Positions 18,696 to 28,600 of a DNA stretch of 64,000 bases are shown here, in pieces. Each line of letters begins with the position of its first letter. Positions within the stretch are counted from its first letter, which is position 1. The DNA is taken from the NCBI GenBank assembly GCA_027490095.1, contig JAIXYT010000050.1, positions 1-64,000 on the forward strand. Reading direction: 5' to 3'. This DNA comes from Sphingomonadales bacterium (GTDB lineage: Bacteria; Pseudomonadota; Alphaproteobacteria; Sphingomonadales; Sphingomonadaceae). Below the pieces are notes generated by a model that ran no database searches, was not told the origin of the DNA, and saw only the letters and a program-made list of their open reading frames with translations. The position numbers and the translations under genes were made by a program.

Positions 18696-21041
18696 ATGAC
18701 CGCACGCCCCGAGACCCTGGACCGAGTCGCCCTCCTCGAAGCGCTGGACACCCGCCTGCGCTGGCTTTCTGCCTGGACGATCCACAACGCCAACCACCTC
18801 CGTGAGAGTGTGGACGGGATCAAGGTGGGTGGCCACCAGGCGAGCTGTGCGTCGATGTCGGCGATCATGGCGGCGCTCTATTTCCATGCGCTGGGCCCGA
18901 ACGACCGGGTGGCGGTGAAGCCCCATGCCGGGCCGCTGCTGCACGCGATCCATTATCTGCTGGGGCAGCAGTCGCTCGACGCGCTCCAGCGCTTCCGGGG
19001 CTTCGGCGGGGTGCAGAGCTATCCCAGCCGCACCAAGGATGCGATCCCCGTCGATTTCTCCACCGGCTCTGTCGGCCTGGGCGTCGCCGTCACCGCCTTC
19101 GCAAGCCTGGTGCAGGACTGGCTGATCGCCCATGGCGCGCTCGACGCCGCGGATGCCGGCCGGATGATCGCGCTGATGGGCGACGCCGAGCTCGACGAGG
19201 GCAACATCTACGAGGCGCTGATCGAGGCCTACAAGCACGACATCCGCAACTGCTGGTGGATCGTCGACTACAACCGCCAGTCGCTGGATGCGACCACGGC
19301 CGACCGCATGTTCCGCCGCTTCGACGACATCTTCGAGACCTGCGGCTGGCGGGTCGTCACGCTGAAACACGGCAAGCTGCAGCGCGAGACCTTCGCAAGG
19401 CCCGGCGGCCAGGCGCTGGAAGACTGGATCGAGACCTGCCCCAACGCCGACTATGCCGCGCTCACCTACAAGGGCGGTGCTGCCTGGCGCCAACGCCTCA
19501 ACGCCGATCTCGCGAACGACCCCAAGGCGCTCAAGCTGATCGCCTCCCACGACGACGAGGCACTGCAGCGGCTGATGACCACGCTGGGCGGCCACTGCAT
19601 CGAGACGCTGACGGCCGCGTTCGACGCCGCCAAGGATGAACGCAACACGCTGTTCATCGCCTACACCATCAAGGGCCAGGGCCTGCCGCTCGCCGGCCAC
19701 AAGGACAACCACGCCGGCTTGATGACCCCGTCCCAGATCGAAGGGCTCAGGGACAGCCTCGGCATCGCAGCCGGCGAGGAATGGGCGCCCTACGCCGGGG
19801 TCGGTGCCAATGCAGCGGCCGAACTGAAGGCGTTCGTCGAGAATAGCCCCATCGCCCGCAAGCTGGCGGACCGGGCGCACAAGCCCCTGCCCGTCCCCGC
19901 AATCCCCGTGCCCGAAGGCGCGGAGCAGTCGACGCAAGCCGCGTTCGGCAAGATCCTGTTCGAACTCGCCAAGGGCAACAGCGAACTCGCCGCGCGCATC
20001 CTCACCACCTCGCCCGACGTCACCGTCTCCACAAACCTTGGCGCGTTCGTGAACAGCCGCGGCCTGTTCCGCCGGCAGGACCTGCCCGACGTGTTCCGCG
20101 ACGCCAAGATCCCCTCGCCCCAGAAGTGGCAGGGCAACCCCGCCGGCCAGCATGTCGAGCTCGGCATCGCCGAGCACAACCTGTTCCTGATGCTCGCGGC
20201 AGCCGGCCTCGCCGCCCCCTTGTTCGGCGAGCGCCTGATCCCCATCGGCACGGTCTACGATCCGTTCATCGCCCGCGGCCTAGATGCGCTCAACTACGCT
20301 TGCTACCAGGATGCGCGGTTCCTGCTGGTGGCCACCCCTTCCGGCCTCACGCTCGGCGGCGAGGGCGGTGCCCACCAGTCGATCAACCCCCCGCTCATCG
20401 CCATGGGCCAGCCGGGGCTCACCCACTACGAGCCCGCGACCGCCGACGAGCTCGCGCTCCTGATGGAACATGCCTTCCACCACATGCAGGCGGCAGATGG
20501 CGGCAGCATCTACTTGCGCCTCTCCACCCGCACCCTTCAGCAGCCGCACCGTCCCGACGACAGCTGGCAGCAGGGCACCATCGACGGCGCCTACTGGCGC
20601 ATCGCGCCCACCGCGCCCCAGCCCATCGCCATCGTCGCCATGGGCGCGATCCTCCCCGAGGCACTCGAGGCCCATGCCCAGCTCGCCGAGGACATGCCGG
20701 GTCTGGGTCTCCTGCAAGTCACCTCCCCCGCAAAGCTCCACCGCGACTGGTCTGCCGCTAAGGCCGCCTGCTGGAAGCAGGGCGCCGCGCACATCTCCCC
20801 CATCGAGGCGCTCCTCGCCCAGCTCCCCGCCAACGCCGGCCTGGTCACGGTCTGCGACGCCGCACCCGCCTCCCTCTCCTGGATCGGCGCAGTCCACGGA
20901 CACAGGGTCAACCCACTCGGCACAGACAAGTTCGGCCAGACAGGCACACTCCAGGACCTCTACCAAGAATACCGTCTCAACACCGACGCCATCGTCGAAG
21001 CCACAGCCGAGCTGGTCAGCGCGCTGGGCCCGCGAGGGTGA
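18696..21041 (+). CDS. AceE-like 2-oxoacid dehydrogenase E1 component (transketolase family)
   Basis: A 781-residue thiamine-diphosphate enzyme of the homodimeric E1 type. The TPP/Mg site is GDAELDEGNIYEAL followed by WWIVDYNRQSLD; IAEHNLFLMLAAAGL provides the pyrimidine-domain catalytic Glu; a transketolase C-terminal domain follows. It is about 100 residues shorter than E. coli AceE. No E2 or E3 gene adjoins, so it may act on another 2-oxoacid (an MdeB-like 2-oxobutyrate E1) or with E2/E3 encoded elsewhere. The start is the ATG at 18696, 70 bases from the divergent amidase start. Confidence 0.82.
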   Translation: MTARPETLDRVALLEALDTRLRWLSAWTIHNANHLRESVDGIKVGGHQASCASMSAIMAALYFHALGPNDRVAVKPHAGPLLHAIHYLLGQQSLDALQRFRGFGGVQSYPSRTKDAIPVDFSTGSVGLGVAVTAFASLVQDWLIAHGALDAADAGRMIALMGDAELDEGNIYEALIEAYKHDIRNCWWIVDYNRQSLDATTADRMFRRFDDIFETCGWRVVTLKHGKLQRETFARPGGQALEDWIETCPNADYAALTYKGGAAWRQRLNADLANDPKALKLIASHDDEALQRLMTTLGGHCIETLTAAFDAAKDERNTLFIAYTIKGQGLPLAGHKDNHAGLMTPSQIEGLRDSLGIAAGEEWAPYAGVGANAAAELKAFVENSPIARKLADRAHKPLPVPAIPVPEGAEQSTQAAFGKILFELAKGNSELAARILTTSPDVTVSTNLGAFVNSRGLFRRQDLPDVFRDAKIPSPQKWQGNPAGQHVELGIAEHNLFLMLAAAGLAAPLFGERLIPIGTVYDPFIARGLDALNYACYQDARFLLVATPSGLTLGGEGGAHQSINPPLIAMGQPGLTHYEPATADELALLMEHAFHHMQAADGGSIYLRLSTRTLQQPHRPDDSWQQGTIDGAYWRIAPTAPQPIAIVAMGAILPEALEAHAQLAEDMPGLGLLQVTSPAKLHRDWSAAKAACWKQGAAHISPIEALLAQLPANAGLVTVCDAAPASLSWIGAVHGHRVNPLGTDKFGQTGTLQDLYQEYRLNTDAIVEATAELVSALGPRG

Positions 21042-21080
21042 TCCGGCTGTTCGCCCGCGGCAGTCGGCCCGCCTAGGCCC

Positions 21081-22220
21081 ATGTCGCTTCTCGCCAGTTT
21101 TGCGCCGGCAACCATTCCCCCCGCGGCCGAATCGATGCGGGCCGACGTCCGCGCTTTCCTGGCCGACGCGATGCCGGCCCTCACGCCGGCGCAACGCGCC
21201 CGCACATGGACAGGCTGGGATCCCGATTTCTCCCGCGCACTCGCCCGCCGCGGCTGGGTCGGCCTCACCATGCCGACACATCTGGGCGGCGCGGGTCTCG
21301 ACCCATGGCATCGCTTCGTTCTCGTCGAAGAGCTTCTGCGCGCCGGCGCCCCGATCGCGGCCCACTGGATCGGCGACCGCCAATCCGCCCCCCTGCTGCT
21401 GAAGTTCGGAACGCCGGCGCAGCAACAGCGCTATATCCCGGCCGTCTGCCGCTCCGAGCTCTTCTTCTGCATCGGCATGTCCGAACCCAACGCCGGCTCC
21501 GACCTGGCGTCCGTGCGCACCCGCGCCGTGCCCGACGGCGCAGGCTGGCGCCTTGCCGGACGCAAGATCTGGACGACCCATGCCCACCGGGCCGACATGA
21601 TGATCGCCTTGGTGCGCACATCCGGCACGCCGGAAGACCGACAGAAAGGCCTCAGCCAGTTTCTCGTCGATCTCCGTGCGCCCGGTGTCTCGATCCGTCC
21701 CATCCGGCTGATGACCGGCGACAGCGAATTCTCCGAAGTCACATTCGACGACGTCCGGCTGCCCGAAGACTCCCTTGTGGGCACCGAGGGCAACGGCTGG
21801 GCCCAGGTGAACGCCGAGCTCGCCTTCGAACGCTCCGGCCCCGAACGCATCTACTCCTCCGCCATCCTCCTCGATCTCTGGGCACGGACGCTGTCCGCCG
21901 ACTCCGATCCGCGCGATCTCGAGTTGTTGGGCCGGCTGACAGCCCGTCTCGAGACCCTCCGGGGCATGTCCATCGCGCTGACAGCCCGCCTAGCGGATGG
22001 CGAGAGCCCGGTCATCGAAGCCGCGCTGTTCAAGGATCTGGGAACCGCCTTCGAGCAGTCGATCCCGACCCTGCTGGCGGACCGCATCGAGCAGGATGCC
22101 GGCGACGAGCTCCTTGCGACGCTTGCCTATCTCCAGCAGCTCGCCCCGGTGTTCACGCTGCGCGGCGGAACGCGCGAGATCCTCCGCGGCATGATCGCGC
22201 GTGGGCTCGGTTTGCGCTGA
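21081..22220 (+). CDS. Acyl-CoA dehydrogenase, long subunit of a probable heteromeric pair
   Basis: A 379-residue FAD enzyme that introduces an alpha-beta double bond into an acyl-CoA. Visible are the helical N-terminus (LARRGWVGLTMPTHLGGAGL), the FAD/substrate segment (FFCIGMSEPNAGSDLASVRT), GWRLAGRKIWTTHA, and a C-terminal GGTREILRGMIARGLGL. This C-terminal end resembles subunits of heterotetrameric dehydrogenases used for steroid side chains and branched acyl-CoAs more than classic homotetramers. It overlaps the next, shorter dehydrogenase by one base (TGATG). Confidence 0.88.
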   Translation: MSLLASFAPATIPPAAESMRADVRAFLADAMPALTPAQRARTWTGWDPDFSRALARRGWVGLTMPTHLGGAGLDPWHRFVLVEELLRAGAPIAAHWIGDRQSAPLLLKFGTPAQQQRYIPAVCRSELFFCIGMSEPNAGSDLASVRTRAVPDGAGWRLAGRKIWTTHAHRADMMIALVRTSGTPEDRQKGLSQFLVDLRAPGVSIRPIRLMTGDSEFSEVTFDDVRLPEDSLVGTEGNGWAQVNAELAFERSGPERIYSSAILLDLWARTLSADSDPRDLELLGRLTARLETLRGMSIALTARLADGESPVIEAALFKDLGTAFEQSIPTLLADRIEQDAGDELLATLAYLQQLAPVFTLRGGTREILRGMIARGLGLR

Positions 22221-22912
22221 TGTTTCTGGAAGCCTTTACCCGCCTTCTGGAAACCCACTGTCCGCCGGCAGTGGTGCGGGCCGCCCGAGCCGACCCCCTG
22301 GCCGCCGAGCCCCTGCGCATCGCCATCGCCGAATCCGGCTTTCTCGACGCCCTCGTTCCGGAAGCAGACGGCGGAGCGGGGCTCTCGCTGCCCGAGTTCG
22401 CGCCACTTGCACTGGCGGAAGGCCGCTTCCTCCTGCCTGTCCCGTTCGGGGGGCCCGCCGTCGAACGCCTGACCCGGCAACCGCTCGGGCAGGACGCGGC
22501 CGCGGCCCTTGCAGCTGCCCGCATGGCAGGCGCCTGCCAGCGACTGCTCGACATGACCCTCGACCATGTCACCACCCGCACCCAGTTCGGCCGGCCGCTC
22601 AGCGCCTTCCAGGCGATCCAGCATCAGGTCGCCCTCATGGCCGAAGAGGTCGTTGCGGCAACACTCGCCGCAAGCATCGGGCTCCGAGGGCCCGGCTTCA
22701 GCACCGATTGCACGGCGATCGCCAAGATCCGCTGCGCCGAGGCCGCCGAGAGCGTCACCGCAATCGCGCACCAGCTCCACGGCGCCATAGGCGCAACGGC
22801 CGAGCATGACCTCCACTTGTGGACCTTGGAGCTCAAGGAACTGCAGCGGCTGCATGGCACATCGGCCGTCTGGGCCATACGTCTCGGAAAAGCCCGGGCA
22901 TCATCCGCATAG
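22220..22912 (+). CDS. Acyl-CoA dehydrogenase-like short subunit
   Basis: A 230-residue dehydrogenase-like protein, about 150 residues short of the family norm. It has a shortened N-terminal region (SGFLDALVPEADGGAGLSLP), lacks most of the middle beta-domain, and keeps the C-terminal helical domain (RTQFGRPLSAFQAIQHQVAL, HQLHGAIGATAEHDLHLW). Such short forms pair with a full-length partner to make an alpha2beta2 enzyme with half the FAD sites. The TGATG overlap with the upstream subunit implies coupled translation. It is a true shorter form rather than a broken gene, as the frame is intact with normal termini. Confidence 0.85.
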   Translation: MFLEAFTRLLETHCPPAVVRAARADPLAAEPLRIAIAESGFLDALVPEADGGAGLSLPEFAPLALAEGRFLLPVPFGGPAVERLTRQPLGQDAAAALAAARMAGACQRLLDMTLDHVTTRTQFGRPLSAFQAIQHQVALMAEEVVAATLAASIGLRGPGFSTDCTAIAKIRCAEAAESVTAIAHQLHGAIGATAEHDLHLWTLELKELQRLHGTSAVWAIRLGKARASSA

Positions 22913-23111
22913 GCGGGCAACACGACGCCTGCGCGGCAGGGTCCATGGTTGCGGCAGACGCCCGATCAACACCGTGAATGTTTCAGGACTCTCCCGATTG
23001 ATGTCGGATTCATCCTTTTTTTGATGGTTCACCCATGTTAACCAGAGACGGTTCGAGGGACGTGAACGCCAGCTCGCTTGGGGCTTGAGGCTGGTTGCCC
23101 GTTCGCCGGAC

Positions 23112-23130
23112 GGGGCATTGATTACAGGGG
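23112..23130 (+). promoter_or_regulatory. Leader motif shared with the first PEP-CTERM gene
   Basis: GGGGCA and ACAGGGG blocks, with ACAGGGG ending 7 bases before the ATG at 23138, as at 15864-15880. ACAGGGG is likely the ribosome-binding site. The 225-base region upstream of this gene also contains a T-run at about 23015 and no gene. Confidence 0.45.
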
Positions 23131-23137
23131 AATACAC

Positions 23138-24379
23138 ATGCGCGCATGGAATGCGGCCTTGCTGGCGTGCGCCAGCTTCATCGGGCTGTCTGCAACACCG
23201 GCGTCGGCTGCCGAATGTGTCGGCAACTGCGGCGAAATCGACGTGAGCCAGGGCATCAGCGGCTCGATCACGCCGCCGCCCGCCAACGGCGACAATCTCT
23301 TTTTCTGGGTCTCGACCAGGAACGGCGTCGACGGTGGCGGCACCTTGCCGGGGCAGTCTGGAGATGAGACGAACGGGTCGCGGCTCGTCTCCGCCCCCTT
23401 CTTTGCCGAGGCTGGGCAGACGATTTCCTATTATTTCAATTATATCACCAGTGATGGGGCCGGCTTCGCGGACTATGCCTGGTCGCAACTGCGCGGTGTC
23501 GACGGCAACACCACTGTCGCCAACCTCTTCACGGCCCGCACCAAGCCCACCGGCACCATTGCCCCCGGCCTCGACCTGCCGAACGTCGAAGCCACGCTGA
23601 CCCCGGGCTCGGTCACCATCCTGCCCGGCACCACATTCGCGCCCCTGGGCGGCGATTCTGGCGATTGCTTCGACGACGGCTGCGGCAACACCGGCTGGAT
23701 CTTCTCCCAGTATACGGTCCAGACGTCGGGCACCTACGAACTCTCGTTCGGCGTGACCAACTGGGATGACACCGCCTATGACAGCGCGCTGGCCTTCGAC
23801 GGCCTGCTCATCGGTGGCTCCGTAATCGGCGACGGCTCGTCGCCCACCCAGCCCTTGCTCCCCGTCGACCTCGAGGAGGACGGCACCTTCCTGTTCGAGT
23901 TCACCGTCGATGAACCCGAACAGCAGGTCTTCGTCGATCCGATCGTCTCGGTTGGCTACACCTATGAGATGGTCGACGGCCCCCTCCTGTTCAGCGAAGT
24001 CTGGATCAAGAGTGTGGGGGATGCCGATGGGTTCCAGCTCTATGGCTGGAATGACATGACCAACGCCTACGACATCTTCATCACCGATCTGTTGGAAGAA
24101 ACCTGGTACGAATTCGATGACCCGCTCGCGCGCTTCCAGCTGCTGGGAATCGATCCGGACCTCGGCCTCGACCCGCTCGACACCAACGCCTTCGTGACAG
24201 GCTTCAAGTTCACCGGCACGGGCGACGTCGCAATGTCGATGAAGGCCGTCACCCAGTTCGTCCCCGGCAACCCGAACGGCGTGATCCCCGAACCGGCCAC
24301 CTGGGCCATGATGCTGATCGGCTTCGGCGCAGTCGGTTTCAGCGCCCGGAAGCGCCGCACCCGCGCCGTCCTCGCCTGA
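23138..24379 (+). CDS. PEPxxWA-CTERM sorting-domain exported protein (2)
   Basis: A 413-residue exported protein: signal peptide (AALLACASFIGLSATPASA), an acidic beta-rich body with two Cys pairs (AECVGNCGE; DCFDDGCGN) that could form disulfides, and a sorting tail VIPEPATWAMMLIGFGAVGF followed by ARKRRTR. It is expected to be processed by an exosortase and displayed on the cell surface or in the extracellular matrix. Start 23138 gives the signal peptide and fits the shared leader. The body gives no recognisable catalytic motif. Confidence 0.9.
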   Translation: MRAWNAALLACASFIGLSATPASAAECVGNCGEIDVSQGISGSITPPPANGDNLFFWVSTRNGVDGGGTLPGQSGDETNGSRLVSAPFFAEAGQTISYYFNYITSDGAGFADYAWSQLRGVDGNTTVANLFTARTKPTGTIAPGLDLPNVEATLTPGSVTILPGTTFAPLGGDSGDCFDDGCGNTGWIFSQYTVQTSGTYELSFGVTNWDDTAYDSALAFDGLLIGGSVIGDGSSPTQPLLPVDLEEDGTFLFEFTVDEPEQQVFVDPIVSVGYTYEMVDGPLLFSEVWIKSVGDADGFQLYGWNDMTNAYDIFITDLLEETWYEFDDPLARFQLLGIDPDLGLDPLDTNAFVTGFKFTGTGDVAMSMKAVTQFVPGNPNGVIPEPATWAMMLIGFGAVGFSARKRRTRAVLA

Positions 24380-24400
24380 TCGGCCGGTCCACCGGAACAG

Positions 24401-24433
24401 GGGCGCCGCTCGTCCGGGCGGCGCCCTTTCTTT
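24401..24433 (+). terminator. Intrinsic terminator after the second PEP-CTERM gene
   Basis: A perfect nine-base stem GGGCGCCGC/GCGGCGCCC with an eight-base loop is followed by TTTCTTT, 21 bases after the stop. This is a strong rho-independent terminator. Confidence 0.9.
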
Positions 24434-24495
24434 CGGCAGGCGCCGCGTGTCCGGCCATGCGCTAGCCAGCGCTTTTCCACCAGCCGGAGCCACCG

Positions 24496-24966
24496 ATGAC
24501 CAGCCTGTTCGAAACCCTCCCCGTCTTTGGCAAGGGCCCCACCTGGGAAGAGATCAGCCCCGGCCTCGCCGGCCGGACCCTGCGCCGCACCGTCACCGAA
24601 GCCGATCTCGTGGGCTTTATCGGGGTGACAGGCATGACAGAGGCGATCTTCATCGACGCCGACTATCCCGGCAAGGCGATTCCCGGCCGCCTCGTGCCCG
24701 CCGCGCTCACCCAATGCCTGATCGAGGGCCTGCTGTTCCAGTCGGTCATCCAGGGCGTGGGCCTCGCCCTCCTGGAATGCAACCTCAAGGCGCTGGCGCC
24801 GGTCCGCGTCGGCGACTCGATCTGGGCAACGCTCGACATTCTCGAGGTGAAGCCCACCTCCAAGAACAACCGCGCCGTCGTCACGTCGATAGTGACGGTC
24901 TACAACCAGCGCGAAGAGGCCGTCCTCACCTACACGGTCAAGCGGATGGTGGCCGGAAAGAGCTAG
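24496..24966 (+). CDS. MaoC-like hot-dog protein
   Basis: A 156-residue single hot-dog domain of the MaoC type (TVTEADLVGFIGVTGMTEAI, then PGRLVPAALTQCLIEGLL). MaoC enzymes hydrate enoyl-CoAs; the usual catalytic Asp/His pair (family pattern D-x-N-x-x-H) is replaced here by DADYPGK, so hydratase activity is uncertain. A CGGAG site lies 5-9 bases before the ATG. The stop shares CTAG with the convergent lipoprotein gene. Confidence 0.78.
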   Translation: MTSLFETLPVFGKGPTWEEISPGLAGRTLRRTVTEADLVGFIGVTGMTEAIFIDADYPGKAIPGRLVPAALTQCLIEGLLFQSVIQGVGLALLECNLKALAPVRVGDSIWATLDILEVKPTSKNNRAVVTSIVTVYNQREEAVLTYTVKRMVAGKS

Positions 24967-25544
24967 CGCGGGAACTTCGCGAACGCCGCGGTCACCGCCC
25001 CGTCGATCGCCGCACCCACATTCTGCTGGTCCTTGGAGGTGATGCTCTTCGTCACCGTGCCCTCCCACACCAGCTGCTTCCGGGCAGCGTCGATCACGTC
25101 GATCGTCAACGTGCCCTCCTGATACTGCGTCACGTCGGTCCGCTCGGTGTACATCGGCCAGGGCTGATAGAATCCGCGGCGATAGCCGTAATAGCCGGGT
25201 GCCATCACCGGCTCGGGCGTCGTCGTCACCCGCATCTTGTCGTTCAGCGTGGCATTGAAGTTCACCAACAGCTGGGGGGCCTGCTCGGCATAGCGCAGTC
25301 CGCGCGCCTCCATCTCGCGCCGCGTCGCCGCCTTCAGCTGCTGCGACACGATCGACTGGTATCCCGCCCGATCGGTCCCCAGCGGGTCGGCGAAACCAAA
25401 GCTCTGATACTGCGCGAAATTGGCCGACGGGTCCGACATTGCCCGCACCTCCGGCCCGCTCGCACAGCCGGCCAACCCCACAAGCGGAGCCGCCAGAAGC
25501 GCCAGAACCAGTCCCCCCAACAGTCTCGGTTCCCCGCGTGCCAT
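24963..25544 (-). CDS. DUF4136-type lipoprotein
   Basis: A 193-residue protein with a type II signal peptide (lipobox LVGLAGC) and a DUF4136-like body (ANFAQYQSFGFADPLGTDRA early, VWEGTVTKSITSKD late). The family occurs in the envelope of many Gram-negatives and has no settled function. ATG 25544 (MARGEPRLLGG) is preferred to the frame opening at 25571. It is convergent with the MaoC-like gene, sharing the CTAG at the stops. Confidence 0.82.
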   Translation of the reverse strand: MARGEPRLLGGLVLALLAAPLVGLAGCASGPEVRAMSDPSANFAQYQSFGFADPLGTDRAGYQSIVSQQLKAATRREMEARGLRYAEQAPQLLVNFNATLNDKMRVTTTPEPVMAPGYYGYRRGFYQPWPMYTERTDVTQYQEGTLTIDVIDAARKQLVWEGTVTKSITSKDQQNVGAAIDGAVTAAFAKFPR

Positions 25545-25695
25545 TCCAGTCCTCCCTCGATGTTCGCGCAAAGCCTAGCACCAGCCTTCCCGGCACTTCC
25601 AGCCCCGCCCGGATTCCATGTCCCATATCGGGCCGGCATGGCTTGACCCAGGCCCATGCAGCGCGCCTATTTGCACCGGGAAGGACAGGAGCACC

Positions 25696-28600
25696 GTGGA
25701 CGAACAGCCGACGGGTCAGTCGGATTCAGCGACCCAGGCCGCACCGCCCGCCACGGGTGGTCGCAACATCCTGCTGTGGGTCCTTGGTGCGCTTGCCCTT
25801 CTGGTCGCGCTCTATGCGGCTGCCGGCTACTTGTGGGCCCCCAGGCTCATCAAGGATGAAGCCCAGGCCTGGACCGCCAAGAACCTCGGTCTCGAACTGG
25901 CACTCGGCGAGGTAACGGTCGACCCGTTCCGCCTGCGCGTCGATCTCGGCGACATCGCCATTCCGGCGAACGATCCGATGGTCAAGGTCAAGCGCCTCAG
26001 CCTCGATTTCGCCGGTCGCTCGATCTTCGCAAGCAGCTACCGGTTCGATGACATCCAGGTCGTGCAGCCCGAGGTGAAGGCGATCCTCGGCGCCGATGGC
26101 AAGCTCAACCTGCTGAAGCTGATGCCGCCGCCCAACGACGACCCCTTTCCGCCCGTCCTGATCGCCAATCTCGAGGTCGCGGACGGTGCAGCCTACCTGG
26201 CAGACCACAGCAAGCCGAACCGCCCCGACACCAACCTCACACCCATCACCTTCCGGCTGCAGAACCTGCACACCACCCGCGACGAAGGGGGCGGCTTCCG
26301 CCTCGACGGCGTGTCCGATGCCGGCGAGGAGTTCGTCTGGCGCGGAAAGCTGTCGATGGCCCCCATTGCCTCCCAAGGCGGCCTCGCCATCCGGCGCCTG
26401 AAGGCGGCAAGCATCCACGAGTTCGTCGGCGATGTCCTTCCCGTCGTCCTCCGCGAGGGGCAGATCGATCTCGATCTCGGCTACACAGCAAGCTACGGCG
26501 ATGCGGGCTTCAAGGCGAAGGCCGTCCTCCCGAAGCTCGGTATTTCGGCCCTGAAGATCGGCGGCACGCCCCAGTCGCTCAACGCCGATGTCGCGGTCGC
26601 CGGTCTCGGCGTCGCCGGGCTGAAGGCCGAGGCCACGATGCCGACCGGCGGAGAGATGGTCACGCGCTACGATGTCGGCGGGCTTGCCGCGCGAAACCTG
26701 ACCCTTTCCGGCACCGGTCCTGCCAAGGGCCAGCTCGTCGCGCTGAGATCGGCCGACATCGACAACATCAGCCTCGATCCGGCAACCGGCGCCCCGATGA
26801 TCGGCGCAATCCGGCTCGCCGGCCTCGACGCGACCGTCACGCGCGACAGGAGCGGCGGCATCCCGCTGCTGAAGATCCTGCCGACCCGCCCGGTGACAAC
26901 CGCCTACGCCACCGAGACGCCCAACCCGCGGATCGGCGAAGTAAGCCTGTCCGAGGCACGCATCCGGTTCGTCGACCAGGCCGTGAAGCCCGTCACAAGC
27001 TGGACCATCGCGCCCCTCACCCTCACGGCGCGCGGCACGGGCCAAGGCCTTGCCGGGCCGATGAAGGTCAACCTCGACGGCCGTGTGAACGGCACCACCA
27101 GCCTCTCGCTCTCGGGCGATGTCGATCCCGGCCAACCCGGCCGTGCGCCATCCGCCGACCTCGCGGTCCGCCTCGCGAACTTCCCGGTGAAGGCCGCCGT
27201 CCCCTACTCGATCGATTTCCCCCGCCTCGAGATCGTGTCCGGCACCGCAGGCGCCAACGGCCGCCTGCGCTACGGCCCGAAGACGATGGGCTACACAGGC
27301 GCCGCTTCGATCGACAACCTGAAGCTGATCGAAACCTACCAGCGCACCAACCTCGTCGCGTGGAAGCGCCTCCAGCTCGACGGCATCGACGCAACGCCGG
27401 CCCGGGCCACCGTCGCACGGGTGAACCTCGTCAACCCTGCCACCACCCTCATCATCCTCCAGGACGGGACGGTCAACTTCCAGCGTCTCGTCACCTTCAA
27501 CCCGCAGCCCGTGGTCACGCCCGCGCAGGATGTGGCGCCGCCCAAGCTCACCCGGGCCCAGCGCAAGGCCGAGGAAGCCCGGCTCGCGGCCGAAAAGAAG
27601 GTCGCCGCCGCCGAAGCCCGCGCCGCACTCGCCGCGCCGATCGTCGAACCCGACTTCCCCGTCGTCGTGAAACGGCTCGACATCAGCGGCGGCACCCTCG
27701 ATTTCGCCGACTACTCGCTCAGGCCCAATTTCGGCGCCAAGGTCGAAGGCGTTCGCGGCACCATCTCGAACATCTCGAACAGCCCGCGCGCCATCGCCCA
27801 GGTGAAGCTGGACGGCTATGTCGTCAACAAATTCTCCCCCGTCACCATCGCAGGCGAGATCACGCCCCTCCAGTTCGATCGCCGCACCCGGATCGACATG
27901 GCGTTCCGCAACATCGAGCTGCCGGTCTTCAACCCCTACTCCGGCCGCTGGGCCGGCTACTCCATCGCCAAGGGCAAGCTCACCACGGAACTCGGCTACA
28001 CCATCAACAACCGCGCGCTCGACGCCAAACACCACATCGTCATCGACCAGCTGGAATGGGGCGAAGCCACCGACAGCAAGGAAAAGGTGTCGATGCCGAT
28101 CAAGTTCGCCACCTCGCTCCTCAAGGACAAGAATGGCGTGATCGAGCTCGACGTGCCGGTCACCGGCACCCTCGACGACCCCAGCTTCAAGCTCGGCCCG
28201 ATCATCTGGAAGGTGATCGGCAACCTGATGGAAAAGGTCCTCACAGCCCCCTTCCGCGCGCTTGGAGACCTGTTCGGCGGCAAGGACGATGTGCAGTTCG
28301 TCGACTTCGCCCCCGGCTCGACCACCGTCCCGTCGGAGGCAACATCGAACCTCGCCGGCATTGCCAAGGGCCTGACCGAAAAGCCGGAACTCCGTCTCGA
28401 CATCCCTTCGGGCCCAGGGCTGCCGCTCGATGCCGTGGGACTTGCCGACCAGAAGATCGCAGCCGCCGCCATGGCAAAGGAGGTGAAGAAGGGCGAGAAG
28501 GCCGACCTCGCCGCCCTCGAGCTCGACAAGCGCCACGACCGACTGGAGGATCTCTACAAGGCCCGCTTCAAGACCGGTCCGAAATACCCCGAGCCCGAAG

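Noticed and set aside
24496-24966. Catalytic enoyl-CoA hydratase assignment for the MaoC-like protein
   Set aside because: The expected Asp/His catalytic pattern is not seen, so only the fold family is named.
25726-28536. 936-codon reverse open frame opposite the DUF748 gene
   Set aside because: Rich in Asp/Gly/Val/His with no domain, signal or ribosome-binding site; the opposite strand holds a clear anchored AsmA-like protein.
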